From contig NZ_VFPA01000005.1 of assembly GCF_006716445.1 (NCBI RefSeq), positions 496,001-560,000 of the forward strand: DNA of 64,000 nt, in the 5' to 3' direction. The stretch comes from Pseudonocardia kunmingensis. GTDB lineage: Bacteria > Actinomycetota > Actinomycetes > Mycobacteriales > Pseudonocardiaceae. This document shows positions 42,096 through 50,432 of this stretch, one piece after another. The position numbers and the translations under genes were made by a program. Below the pieces are notes generated by a model that was not told the DNA's origin, made no database searches, and saw only the letters and a program-made list of their open reading frames with translations. How positions within the stretch are numbered: position 1 is the first letter of the stretch; each line of letters starts with the position of its first letter.

Positions 42096-44552
42096 ATGAC
42101 CGCAGCCCCTCCGGCGCGGACCCCCCGCCCGGGCGCGAGTGCCGCAGCCGGTGCCGCCGCGGCCCTCGTCGTCCTCGGCGGGCTCGACCTCGCCCTCGAC
42201 GGCGACGCGCAACGGCTGGCGGCCAACCTCGGGGTCCTGCTGCTCGCCGCCGCGGGCGGGGCGTGCTGCCTGCGCGCGGCGCGCCGCAGCCGCGCGCAGG
42301 CGCGGCGCGGCTGGGCTGCGCTCACCGTGGCGTGCTGGTCGTGGGCCGCGGGGCAGGCGGTGTGGACCGTCCACGAGAGCATGGCGGGGCCGGGCACCGC
42401 GTACCCGTCGGCGGCCGACGTCGGTTTCCTCGTCTTCCCCGCCGCGGCGCTCGTCGGCCTGGCCCGGCTCGCGCCGCCGGGCGCGGGAATGGCCACGCCG
42501 CGCCGGCTGCTGGACGCGCTCGTGTTCGGCTGCGCGATCGGGCTCGTGGCCTGGGTCAGCGTGCTCGACACCGTCGTCGCCCGCTCCGGCACCGCGGTGC
42601 ACGAGGTCGCGCCGTCGCTCGTCTACCCCGTCGCCGACGCCGTCCTGCTCACCGTCGCCGTGCTCACCGTCGCGCAGACGCGCGACGCGCCGCTGCGCTG
42701 GGGCCTGCTCGGCGGAGCGCTGCTCGCCATGACCGCGTCCGACGCCGCGTTCGCCTACCAGATCGCCGCGGGCGGCCACACCGTCGGCACGATCGGCGAG
42801 TGGGGCTGGCGGGCCGCGTTCTGCCTGCTCGCGATCGCCGGTGCCCTCGTGCAGCGCGACTCCTCGCCCTTCACCTCGGCCGCTCCCCCGCCCCGCGAGT
42901 CCGGGCGGGCCGCACTCCTGCTGCCCTACGTGCCGCTCACCGCCGCGGCCGTGTTCGCCGCCCTCGACTCGCTCGTCGACGCCGGACCCGACATGCTCGA
43001 GGTCGCGCTGGTCGTCGGGCTGGTGCTGCTGGTGCTCGCGCGCCAGTACGTCACCGTGCGGGAGAACCAGGAGCTCACCCGCGCCGTGCAGGAACGCGAG
43101 GTGCAGCTGCACCACCTCGCCTTCCACGACCCCCTCACCGGCCTCGCCAACCGCGCGCTGTTCCTCGACCGGCTCGAGCACGCCCTCGAGCGGGCCGAGC
43201 GCTCGGGGCAGTCGGTGTCGGTCGCGTTCGTCGACCTCGACGGCTTCAAGGCCGTCAACGACACGCTGGGCCACGCCGCGGGCGACGCCCTGCTCACCGG
43301 CGTCGCCACCCGGCTGCGCGGTGCGCTGCGCAGCTCCGACACCCTCGCCCGGCTCGGCGGTGACGAGTTCGCGGTGCTCGTCGAGCAGGGCGACGACGCC
43401 ACGGTGGTCGCCCGCAGGCTGCTCGCCGCGCTCGGCACGCCCTTCCACGTCCACGGGCGGTCCGTGGAGGTGTCGGCGAGCATCGGGGTGGCCGGCCTCG
43501 ACGCCGACCAGGACACCGGCCCCGGCACCCACGCCGCCACCCGCGCCGCCACCCTCCTGCACCGCGCCGACGTGGCGATGTACGCGGTGAAGGCGTCCGG
43601 GAAGGGCGACGTCGCGGCGCACTCCGCCGACCTGCCCGCGGGGCGGCGCCCCGACCCGGTGCACCCGGCCGCCCGGCGCGGCACCCTGCGCCGGGGGCCG
43701 GGTCTGTCCGCGGCGTTCGCCACCGCGCTGCAGCGCCACGAGGTGCACGCGATCTACCAGCCCGTCGTCGACCCCGTCTCGGGGCGGATCTCCGCGCTCG
43801 AGGTGCTGGCGCGGTGGACGCACGAGGGGGTCGCCGTCCCGCCGTCGGAGTTCATGCCCGCGTGCGCCGAGGCCGGCCTGTCCGGGCAGCTGACGGCGCT
43901 CATGCTCGAGCAGGGGTGCGCCCAGCTCGCCGCGTGGACCGCGGGGCTCGCGCACCGGCGGCTGCGCATCGCGGTCAACGTCGACCCCACCGAGTTCGGC
44001 GACGAGGGGCTGCCCGACCGGGTCGCGGGCGTCCTGCGCCGCCACGGCCTGTCCCCCGGGCAGCTCGCGCTCGAGATGACCGAGACCGCGGTGAACAACC
44101 GCCCCGGCAGCGCCGTCGACGTGATGCGCCGGCTGCGGGCGCTCGGCGTCCGGGTCGCGCTCGACGACTTCGGCACCGGCTACAGCACGCTCTCCCGCCT
44201 GGCCCGCACCCCCGCGGACACCGTCAAGATCGACCGGTCGTTCGTGGCGCACATCGACCACGACGAGCAGCAACGCTGGTTCCTGCGCGGCATCCTCGAC
44301 CTGGCCCGCCACCTCGGACTGCGCACGGTGGCCGAGGGCGTCGAGCGCGCCGGGCAGCTGCACGAGCTGCGCCGCCAGGGCTGCGACCTGGTGCAGGGCC
44401 ACTTCGTCGCCCGCCCGGCCACCGGCGCACGGCTGACTCCCGCGGTGCTGGCCGACCTGCCCGTCCTGCCCCCGCACCTGCGCGGCATCCGGGCGAGCGA
44501 CCAGCCGCTCGGCGCGGGCCGCTGGTTCCGCCCCGCCTCCGAGCCCGGCTGA
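42096..44552 (+). CDS. Membrane GGDEF-EAL cyclic-di-GMP enzyme
   Basis: The 818-residue protein has about nine membrane helices (roughly 15-325), then a GGDEF domain (about 350-510) with intact LGGDEFAVL and DPLTGLANRALF, and an EAL domain (about 560-795). The EAL motif is EVLAR and keeps the catalytic Glu, with NVDPTEF, LEMTET, DDFGTGYSTLSRL, KIDRSFV, VAEGVE and QGHFVARP, so both cyclase and phosphodiesterase activities look possible. The membrane part suggests control by an unknown signal. ATG 42096 is used because GGGAGAACGGAG precedes it. Three spaced CGGGATG words (41963-41999) lie in the upstream gap. Confidence 0.92.
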   Translation: MTAAPPARTPRPGASAAAGAAAALVVLGGLDLALDGDAQRLAANLGVLLLAAAGGACCLRAARRSRAQARRGWAALTVACWSWAAGQAVWTVHESMAGPGTAYPSAADVGFLVFPAAALVGLARLAPPGAGMATPRRLLDALVFGCAIGLVAWVSVLDTVVARSGTAVHEVAPSLVYPVADAVLLTVAVLTVAQTRDAPLRWGLLGGALLAMTASDAAFAYQIAAGGHTVGTIGEWGWRAAFCLLAIAGALVQRDSSPFTSAAPPPRESGRAALLLPYVPLTAAAVFAALDSLVDAGPDMLEVALVVGLVLLVLARQYVTVRENQELTRAVQEREVQLHHLAFHDPLTGLANRALFLDRLEHALERAERSGQSVSVAFVDLDGFKAVNDTLGHAAGDALLTGVATRLRGALRSSDTLARLGGDEFAVLVEQGDDATVVARRLLAALGTPFHVHGRSVEVSASIGVAGLDADQDTGPGTHAATRAATLLHRADVAMYAVKASGKGDVAAHSADLPAGRRPDPVHPAARRGTLRRGPGLSAAFATALQRHEVHAIYQPVVDPVSGRISALEVLARWTHEGVAVPPSEFMPACAEAGLSGQLTALMLEQGCAQLAAWTAGLAHRRLRIAVNVDPTEFGDEGLPDRVAGVLRRHGLSPGQLALEMTETAVNNRPGSAVDVMRRLRALGVRVALDDFGTGYSTLSRLARTPADTVKIDRSFVAHIDHDEQQRWFLRGILDLARHLGLRTVAEGVERAGQLHELRRQGCDLVQGHFVARPATGARLTPAVLADLPVLPPHLRGIRASDQPLGAGRWFRPASEPG

Positions 44553-44570
44553 CGACAACGGGATCCGCAT

Positions 44571-44619
44571 GACGAACGGCACTTTCGTCGGCTAGGAACC
44601 GACGAAAGTGCCGTTCGTC
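44571..44619. repeat. Palindromic element, family 1, copy D
   Basis: Perfect 21-bp arms around CTAGGAA, the reverse complement of the copy A loop, so D lies in the opposite direction. In the arms the variable pair is T-A where copy A has C-G. It lies between the convergent GGDEF-EAL and garR genes. Confidence 0.92.
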
Positions 44620-44644
44620 CGGGTGGGAGCCTGGGGCGTCCCGG

Positions 44645-45532
44645 TCAGGCGCGCTCGCCGCGCCCCGAGAGCTGCTCGACGAGCAGCAGCAGGGCGCTGT
44701 GGTCGAGGTCGCCGTGCCCCATCGCGCGCAGCGCACCGACGAGCTGCGCGACGTGCGCACCGAGCGGGATGGCCACGCCGGCCTCGCGGGCGGCGGCGGT
44801 GACGATGCCCATGTCCTTGTGGTGCAGGTCGATCCGGAAGCCGGGCGCGAACTCCCGCGCCCGCATCCCGGCCGCCTTGCGCTGCAGCACGGTGCTGCCG
44901 GCCAGCCCGCCGCCCAGCACCTCGGTGGCGGCCGCGGTGTCCACGCCCTGCGCCTCCAGCAGCACCAGCGCCTCGGCGAGCAGTTGGATGTTGCCGGCGA
45001 CGATGAGCTGGTTGGCCGCCTTGACCGTCTGGCCCGCACCGGCGGGGCCGACGTGCACGACCGTGCCGCCGACGACCTCCAGGTACGGGCGCGCGGCCGC
45101 CACGTCGTCCTCCGCGCCGCCGACCATGATCGACAGCGTGCCCTCCTTCGCGCCGGCCTCGCCACCGCTCACGGGCGCGTCGACGACCCGGATGCCGCGC
45201 TCCGCCCCCGCCTCGGCGAGCGCACGGGTGACGTCGGGGCGGATCGTCGAGCAGTCGACGTGCAGCGTGCCGGGCTTGGCGCAGGAGTAGATCCCGTCGT
45301 CGCCCAGCGCGACGGCCTCGACGTCCGGGCCGTCGGGCACCATCGTGATCACGACGTCGGCGTCGCGGACGGCGTCGGCGGTGCTGTCCGCGCCCCGCCC
45401 GCCCCGCTCCACCAGTGCGTCGACCGCGGGACGCGAGCGGTTGTGACCGACGACGTCGTGCCCGGCGTCGATCAGGTGGCCCGCCATCGGGGCACCCATG
45501 ATCCCGAGGCCGATGAACGCGATCGTGCTCAC
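44645..45532 (-). CDS. garR: Tartronate semialdehyde (2-hydroxy-3-oxopropionate) reductase
   Basis: A 295-residue beta-hydroxyacid dehydrogenase: NAD-binding GLGIMGAPMAGHL at the start, substrate motif DAPVSGGEAGAKEGTLSIMVGG, catalytic Lys in AGQTVKAANQ, and the late DLHHKDMGIV. It reduces tartronate semialdehyde to glycerate, the last step of glyoxylate recycling. It overlaps the hydroxypyruvate isomerase gene (GTGA) and lies at the end of the allantoin arm, which releases glyoxylate. Other members of the family act on hydroxyisobutyrate, but the partnership with hyi favours this call. Confidence 0.88.
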   Translation of the reverse strand: MSTIAFIGLGIMGAPMAGHLIDAGHDVVGHNRSRPAVDALVERGGRGADSTADAVRDADVVITMVPDGPDVEAVALGDDGIYSCAKPGTLHVDCSTIRPDVTRALAEAGAERGIRVVDAPVSGGEAGAKEGTLSIMVGGAEDDVAAARPYLEVVGGTVVHVGPAGAGQTVKAANQLIVAGNIQLLAEALVLLEAQGVDTAAATEVLGGGLAGSTVLQRKAAGMRAREFAPGFRIDLHHKDMGIVTAAAREAGVAIPLGAHVAQLVGALRAMGHGDLDHSALLLLVEQLSGRGERA

Positions 45533-46326
45533 TTCTGCTCCAGCCAGTCGAATGCCTGCTCGGTGGTGGTGGTCGGCGCGTACTCCAGCCCGATCCAGCC
45601 GTCGTACCCGGCGTCGTGCAGGGCGGCCAGGTGCGCGTCGAACGGGATCTCGCCGGTGCCCGGCTCGTGCCGGCCGGGGGCGTCGGCGATCTGGACGTGC
45701 CCGATGCGGGCGCCGTGCTCGCGGATCACGGCGGCGACATCGTCGCCGTTCACGGTGAGGTGGTAGAGGTCGGCGAGCAGGGCGATGTTCGCGGAGCCGA
45801 CCCGGTCGGCCACGGCGAGGGCGTCGGCGGCGGTGCGCAGGGGGTAGGGCTGGGGCCCGCTCAGCGGCTCCAGCACCACGGTGCCCTCCAGCAGCGCGGC
45901 GGCACGCGCGAGGTTCTGCGTGGCGAGCTCGTCCTGGTCGCGCGGGTCGGCGCCGTCGACGCGGTTGCCGTAGAGGGCGTTGAACACGCGCGTGCCCAGC
46001 CGCTTCCCGACGGCGGCGGCGATGTCGATGCTGTCGCGGAACTCGGTCTCGCGCCCCGGCCACGAGGCGAGCCCGCGGTCACCGGCGGGCATGTCGCCCG
46101 CGGCGAGGTTGAGGCCGGTCAGCTGCACACCGGCGTCCTCGACGGCCCGGACGAAGCGCTCGACCTCGGCGTCAGCGGGGGCCGCGGTGGGGAACGGCCA
46201 CCAGAACTCGACGGCCTCGAAGCCGGCCGCGCGGGCCGCGGCGGGGCGCTCGAGCAGGGGGAGCTCGGTGAACAGGATGGAGCAGTTGACGGTCCAGCGT
46301 GGTGTCGAGCGGGTCGTGCGGGTCAT
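45529..46326 (-). CDS. hyi: Hydroxypyruvate isomerase
   Basis: The 265-residue TIM-barrel protein starts WTVNCSILFTELPLLERPAAARAAGFEAVEFWWPF, typical of Hyi. Metal ligands fit Glu in VVLEPLSG, the Asp/His in ALLADLYHLTVNG, the His in IGHVQIADAPGRHEPGTGEI, and the last Glu in GWIGLEYAP. It interconverts hydroxypyruvate and tartronate semialdehyde in the glyoxylate pathway. It is coupled with garR. The gap to the allantoinase gene holds a hairpin at 46354, so transcription from upstream may be partly ended there. Confidence 0.88.
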   Translation of the reverse strand: MTRTTRSTPRWTVNCSILFTELPLLERPAAARAAGFEAVEFWWPFPTAAPADAEVERFVRAVEDAGVQLTGLNLAAGDMPAGDRGLASWPGRETEFRDSIDIAAAVGKRLGTRVFNALYGNRVDGADPRDQDELATQNLARAAALLEGTVVLEPLSGPQPYPLRTAADALAVADRVGSANIALLADLYHLTVNGDDVAAVIREHGARIGHVQIADAPGRHEPGTGEIPFDAHLAALHDAGYDGWIGLEYAPTTTTEQAFDWLEQK

Positions 46327-46353
46327 CGCATCCTCGGGTCGGTGGGGGGTTCA

Positions 46354-46411
46354 GGAAAGCCACATCGCTGTCCTGCACGTTCATGAAAGTGGCTTTCCCG
46401 GACTTCGGGAA
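46354..46411. terminator. Double hairpin between allB and hyi
   Basis: GGAAAGCCAC (46354-46363) pairs exactly with GTGGCTTTCC (46389-46398) around a 25-nt loop containing TTCATGAA. TTCCCG-GACTT-CGGGAA (46395-46411) forms a second hairpin that shares bases with the first, so the two are mutually exclusive. It overlaps the end of allB, and both flanking genes run leftward. This could be an attenuating terminator or a third type of palindromic element. Confidence 0.6.
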
Positions 46412-47715
46412 GCCCCCTCGCGCCGCAGGAGCCGGCCGCGGGGCGTGGCGTCGACCGGCCTGCCGCGCAGCCACGTCCTCCGCACCACGCCCGCGAGCTC
46501 CCGTCCGGCGTACGGGGTGACGGGGTGGCGGTGGTGCAGGTCCCCCACCGCGAACGGCGCGTCCGGCGCGAAGACGACGAGGTCGGCGTCGCCGCCCGCG
46601 GCGATCCGGCCCTTGTGCGGCAGCCCGACGAGCGCGGCGGGCCGCTCCGCCATCCACCGGACGACGTCGGCGAGCCCGTGGCCGCGCCGGCGGGCCTCGG
46701 TCCACACGACCGGGAGCCCGACCTGCAGCGACGCGATGCCGCCCCAGGCCGTGCCGAAGTCGCCGGTCTCCAGGTGCTTGAGCGCGGGCGGTGACGGCGA
46801 GTGGTCCGAGACCACCATGTCGATCACGCCGTCGGCCAGCCCCTGCCAGAGCGCGTCCCGGTTCGCGGCCTCGCGCACGGGCGGGCAGCACTTGAACCGG
46901 GTGTCGCCGTCGGGCACCTCCTCGGCGGTGAGGGCCAGGTAGTGCGGGCAGGTCTCGACCGTCACCGGCAGGCCTTCGGCGCGGGCGGCGGCGAGCCGCG
47001 GCAGCGCGGAGGCCGCCGACAGGTGCACCACGTGCACCCGCGCCCCGGTCTCGCGGGCGACCCGCAGCAGCGTCGCGATCGCGCCGTCCTCGGCCTCGGG
47101 CGGGCGGGACGCCACGAAGTCGGCGTAGCGCCGGCCTGCCGCGGCCCGGACGAGCTCGCCGTCCTCGGCGTGCGCGATCAGGAGTCCGCCGTGGGCCGCC
47201 ACCGCCGTGCACGCCGTCACCAGGTCGTCGACCGACAGCGGCGGGAACTCCGGCACACCGCTGTCGAGCAGGAAGCACTTGACGCCGAACACGCCCTCGG
47301 CGTGCAGCGCGGCCAGCTCGCCCGCGTTGCCGGGCACCGCCCCGCCCCAGAACCCGACGTCCACCGCGCACTGCCCCGCGGCGGCCGCCCGCTTGGTCTG
47401 CAGGGCCGCCACGTCGACGGTGGGCGGCAGCGCGTTGAGCGGCATGTCCACGATCGTCGTGACGCCACCGGCCGCCGCCGCCCGGGTGGCCGTGGCGAAG
47501 CCCTCCCACTCGGTGCGGCCGGGCTCGTTGACGTGCACGTGCGTGTCGACCAGCCCCGGCAGCAGCACCTCGTCGTCGGCGAGGACCACCTCCTCGGCCG
47601 CCTCCACCGGGAGGTCGACGGGTAGCACCGCCTCGATCCGCTCCCCGGCCACGAGCACCGCCGCCGGCCGCTCGGTGCCGTCGACGACGGCCCGCTGCGC
47701 CCGGACGACGATCAC
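46381..47715 (-). CDS. allB: Allantoinase
   Basis: A 444-residue cyclic amidohydrolase that opens allantoin to allantoate. Metal and catalytic residues are seen in GLVDTHVHVNEPGRTEWEGF, the carbamylated Lys region VKCFLLDSG, the His in VHVVHLSAASAL, ETCPHYL and VVSDHSPSPP. The His-Val-His-Val-Asn pattern and the DSGVPEFPP segment are typical of AllB rather than hydantoinase or dihydroorotase. GTG 47715 overlaps the upstream small gene (GTGA). The longer frame to 48135 lacks family similarity. The C-terminus runs into the hairpin region at 46381-46411, making the last residues (ASRSPGKPLS) odd. Confidence 0.92.
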   Translation of the reverse strand: MIVVRAQRAVVDGTERPAAVLVAGERIEAVLPVDLPVEAAEEVVLADDEVLLPGLVDTHVHVNEPGRTEWEGFATATRAAAAGGVTTIVDMPLNALPPTVDVAALQTKRAAAAGQCAVDVGFWGGAVPGNAGELAALHAEGVFGVKCFLLDSGVPEFPPLSVDDLVTACTAVAAHGGLLIAHAEDGELVRAAAGRRYADFVASRPPEAEDGAIATLLRVARETGARVHVVHLSAASALPRLAAARAEGLPVTVETCPHYLALTAEEVPDGDTRFKCCPPVREAANRDALWQGLADGVIDMVVSDHSPSPPALKHLETGDFGTAWGGIASLQVGLPVVWTEARRRGHGLADVVRWMAERPAALVGLPHKGRIAAGGDADLVVFAPDAPFAVGDLHHRHPVTPYAGRELAGVVRRTWLRGRPVDATPRGRLLRREGASRSPGKPLS

Positions 47716-48089
47716 GACCGCTCCTGGTAGGCCCGCCAGCTCGCCAGCCCGGAGATGTCGGTGAGCTCCGGCAGGGCCGGGTACTCGCGCCGCAGCACCA
47801 TGGCCAGCGACCCGCTGCCGTCGGCCAGCTCGATGACGCCCAGCTCCAGGCCGTCCGGCTCGCCGGGCAGCAGCACCTCGCGCAGCTGCTCGTAGGACAG
47901 GTCGTAGACCTCGCCCTCGACGGCGGCGCCACCCTCGCCGACGTCCTCGAGGGCCGGGTAGCGGCCGCCGACGGCGTGGAAGCGGTAGCGCGGCGCGGTG
48001 CTGGTGCGCGCGACGAGCGGGGCGCCGCCCACGAGGTGGTGGTCGGCGCCGCCGGACATGGCGGTGCCGTTCAGGAACATGCGCGGCAT
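47712..48089 (-). CDS. Small allophanate-hydrolase-related / gamma-glutamylcyclotransferase-like protein
   Basis: The 125-residue protein begins MPRMFLNGTAMSGGADHHLVGGAPLVARTSTAPRYRFHAVGGRYPALEDVGEGGAAVEGEVYDLS, which matches the cyclotransferase-like fold found at the C-terminus of allophanate hydrolase and in stand-alone purine-cluster proteins. YDLSYEQLREVLLPGEPDGLELGVIEL follows the same pattern. Function in the allantoin arm is uncertain; it may handle a ureido intermediate. Strong ribosome site GGGAGGAG. It is coupled to allB by GTGA. The start lies next to family-2 palindrome copy 2. Confidence 0.7.
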   Translation of the reverse strand: MPRMFLNGTAMSGGADHHLVGGAPLVARTSTAPRYRFHAVGGRYPALEDVGEGGAAVEGEVYDLSYEQLREVLLPGEPDGLELGVIELADGSGSLAMVLRREYPALPELTDISGLASWRAYQERS

Positions 48090-48109
48090 CGAGAGCTCCT
48101 CCCAAGGTC

Positions 48110-48149
48110 GTGAGTGGATACGGGTGCCGGAGCACCCGTATCCACTCAC
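48110..48149. repeat. Palindromic element, family 2, copy 2
   Basis: GTGAGTGGATACGGGTG and its exact complement flank the loop CCGGAG. Compared with copy 1 at 15691 the arms differ at one position, and both sides changed together (A-T to G-C), which keeps the pairing. It lies between xdh and the small downstream gene, inside the purine operon. Confidence 0.92.
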
Positions 48150-48158
48150 GGGGCGCCG

Positions 48159-50432
48159 TCAGGCGCCGACGATGTGTTCCGGCCGGATCGGGACCCGCCG
48201 CAGCGCGCGTCCCGTCGCCGCCCGGATCGCGGCGGCCACGGCCGGGCCGCTGGAGATCGTCGGCGGTTCGCCGACCCCCCGCACACCGTAGGGCGCGTGC
48301 GGGTCGGCGTACTCGAGGACCTCGATCTTCATCGGCGGCATGTCGAGGATCGTGGGGATCAGGTAGTCGGTGAAGGACGGGTTCCGCACGGCCCCGTCGG
48401 TGACCACGACCTCCTCCATCAACGCCAGCCCCATGCCCTGTGCGCTGCCGCCCTGGATCTGGCCGACCACGGCGTCCGGGTTGATCGCCTTGCCGACGTC
48501 CTGCGCGGTGTCCAGGGCGACGACCTTCACCAGCCCCAGCTCCACGTCGACGTCCACCACGGCGCGGTGCGCGGAGAACGCGTACTGCACGTGGGCGTCA
48601 CCCTGGCCGGTCTCCGGGTCGATCGGGTGCGTGGGGCGGTGGCGCCACTCGACGGTCTCCTCGACGACGTCGTCGCCGAGGACCTCCGCGAGGCCCGCGA
48701 GCACCTCGCCGCCGTCGGAGACGAGCTTGTCGCCGTCCAGTCGCAGGTCGGAGCGCTCCAGCTGCGCGGCGGCCCGCCGGAGCACGGCCGCGCGCACCGC
48801 CTCGCAGGCCGCCTTGACCGCGCCACCGGTGACGTAGGTCTGCCGCGACGCCGAGGTCGACCCACCGGAGCCGACGGAGGTGTCCTTCGGCGCCACCACG
48901 ACCCGCTCGACGCCCAGCTCGGTGCGCACGATCTGCTGCTCGACCGTGATGAGCCCCTGGCCCACCTCGGCGGCGGCCGTCTGCACGGTGGCCACCGGCT
49001 CGCCGCCGGTGATCTGCAGCCGCACCCGCGCGGTCGAGTAGTCGTCGAAGCCCTCGGAGAACCCGACGTTCTTGTAGGTCACCGCGTAGCCGACCCCGCG
49101 CACGACGCCCTCGCCGTGCGTGGTGTTGGAGACTCCGCCCGGCAGCTCGCGCAGGTCGCGCGCCTCGGCGGGCTCGGGCGGCAGCGGCAGGTCGCGCACG
49201 ATCCGGATCAGCTCCGCCACCGGGGCGGCCGAGTCGATCAGCTGGCCGGTGATGTTGACATCGCCCTCGCGCATGCCGTTGCGGGCGCGGATCTCCACCC
49301 GGTCGACGCCCACGGTGTCGGCGAGTGAGTCCATCAGCGCCTCGTGCGCGAACGCGGCCTGCACGCAGCCGAACCCGCGCATCGCCCCGCACGGCGGGTT
49401 GTGCGTGTACACGCCGCGCGCGTCGACGCGGACGTTCGGGATGCGGTAGGGACCCAGGCCGAGGGTGCCCCCGTTGCCCACCACGGCCCCGGTCGAGGAC
49501 GCGTAGGCGCCGCCGTCGAACAGGATGTCGGCCGCCGCGTAGACGAGCGTGCCGTCGCGCTCGGCGCCGAACTCGTAGCGCAGCCACGCCGGGTGGCGGT
49601 GCACGTGGCCGAAGAACGACTCCTCGCGGTTGTAGCTCATCTTCACCGGCTTCCCGGTGTGCAGCGCGAGCAGGCAGGCGTGGACGTGCATCGACAGGTC
49701 CTCGCGCCCGCCGAACGCACCGCCGACGCCGGCCAGGTGCAACCGCACCTTCTCCTCGGGCATCCCGAGCACGCGGCAGACCTGCGCCTGGTCGACGTGC
49801 AGCCACTGGGTGGCCACGTACAGGTCGACGCCGCCGTCCTCGGCCGGCACCGCGAGCCCGGACTCCGGCCCGAGGAAGGCCTGGTCCTGCATGCCGACCT
49901 CGAAGTCCAGCGCCACGACCACCGGTGCGGTCGGCTCCTCCTCGCCACGGCGGATGCGCACCTCGCGGACGAGGTTCCCGCCTTCCTGCACCAGCGGCGC
50001 GTCCGGGTCGAGCGCGCGGCGGGGGTCGGTGACGGCGGGCAGTTCCTCGTAGGTCACCACGATCCGCTTCGCGGCCCGGCGCGCGGTCTCCGGGTGGTCC
50101 GCGGCCACCAGCGCGACCGGCTCGCCCTGGTAGCGCACCACGCCGGTCGCGAGGGCGGGCTGGTCGAGGTGCTCGAGGCCCACGGCGTTCTCGCCCGGCA
50201 CGTCGTCGGCGGTGAGCACCGCGCACACGCCCGGGACCCGCAGCGCCTCGGTGATGTCGATCGCGACGATCCGGGCGTGCGGGTGCGGGCTGCGCAGCGT
50301 GACGCCCCAGACCATGTCGTCGTGCCACAGGTCGCTGGCGTAGGCGAACTCGCCGGTGACCTTGAGCGTGCCGTCCGGGCGCAGCGGGCTGTCGCCGATG
50401 CGGCCCTGCGTCCTCGCTTCGGTACTGGTCAT
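48159..50432 (-). CDS. xdhA: Xanthine dehydrogenase, molybdopterin-binding subunit
   Basis: The 757-residue protein is the large Mo-cofactor subunit: DSPLRPDGTLKVTGEFAYASDL, VGGAFGGREDLSMHVHACLLAL (molybdopterin loop), NPPCGAMRGFGCVQAAFAHE (with the substrate-binding Arg), AAEVGQGLITVEQQIV, GSGGSTSASRQTY, and the catalytic Glu in GVRGVGEPPTIS near the C-terminus. It oxidises hypoxanthine to xanthine and urate with the FeS and FAD subunits encoded upstream. ATG 50432 overlaps the deaminase stop (ATGA). The naming of subunit letters varies between organisms. Confidence 0.93.
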   Translation of the reverse strand: MTSTEARTQGRIGDSPLRPDGTLKVTGEFAYASDLWHDDMVWGVTLRSPHPHARIVAIDITEALRVPGVCAVLTADDVPGENAVGLEHLDQPALATGVVRYQGEPVALVAADHPETARRAAKRIVVTYEELPAVTDPRRALDPDAPLVQEGGNLVREVRIRRGEEEPTAPVVVALDFEVGMQDQAFLGPESGLAVPAEDGGVDLYVATQWLHVDQAQVCRVLGMPEEKVRLHLAGVGGAFGGREDLSMHVHACLLALHTGKPVKMSYNREESFFGHVHRHPAWLRYEFGAERDGTLVYAAADILFDGGAYASSTGAVVGNGGTLGLGPYRIPNVRVDARGVYTHNPPCGAMRGFGCVQAAFAHEALMDSLADTVGVDRVEIRARNGMREGDVNITGQLIDSAAPVAELIRIVRDLPLPPEPAEARDLRELPGGVSNTTHGEGVVRGVGYAVTYKNVGFSEGFDDYSTARVRLQITGGEPVATVQTAAAEVGQGLITVEQQIVRTELGVERVVVAPKDTSVGSGGSTSASRQTYVTGGAVKAACEAVRAAVLRRAAAQLERSDLRLDGDKLVSDGGEVLAGLAEVLGDDVVEETVEWRHRPTHPIDPETGQGDAHVQYAFSAHRAVVDVDVELGLVKVVALDTAQDVGKAINPDAVVGQIQGGSAQGMGLALMEEVVVTDGAVRNPSFTDYLIPTILDMPPMKIEVLEYADPHAPYGVRGVGEPPTISSGPAVAAAIRAATGRALRRVPIRPEHIVGA

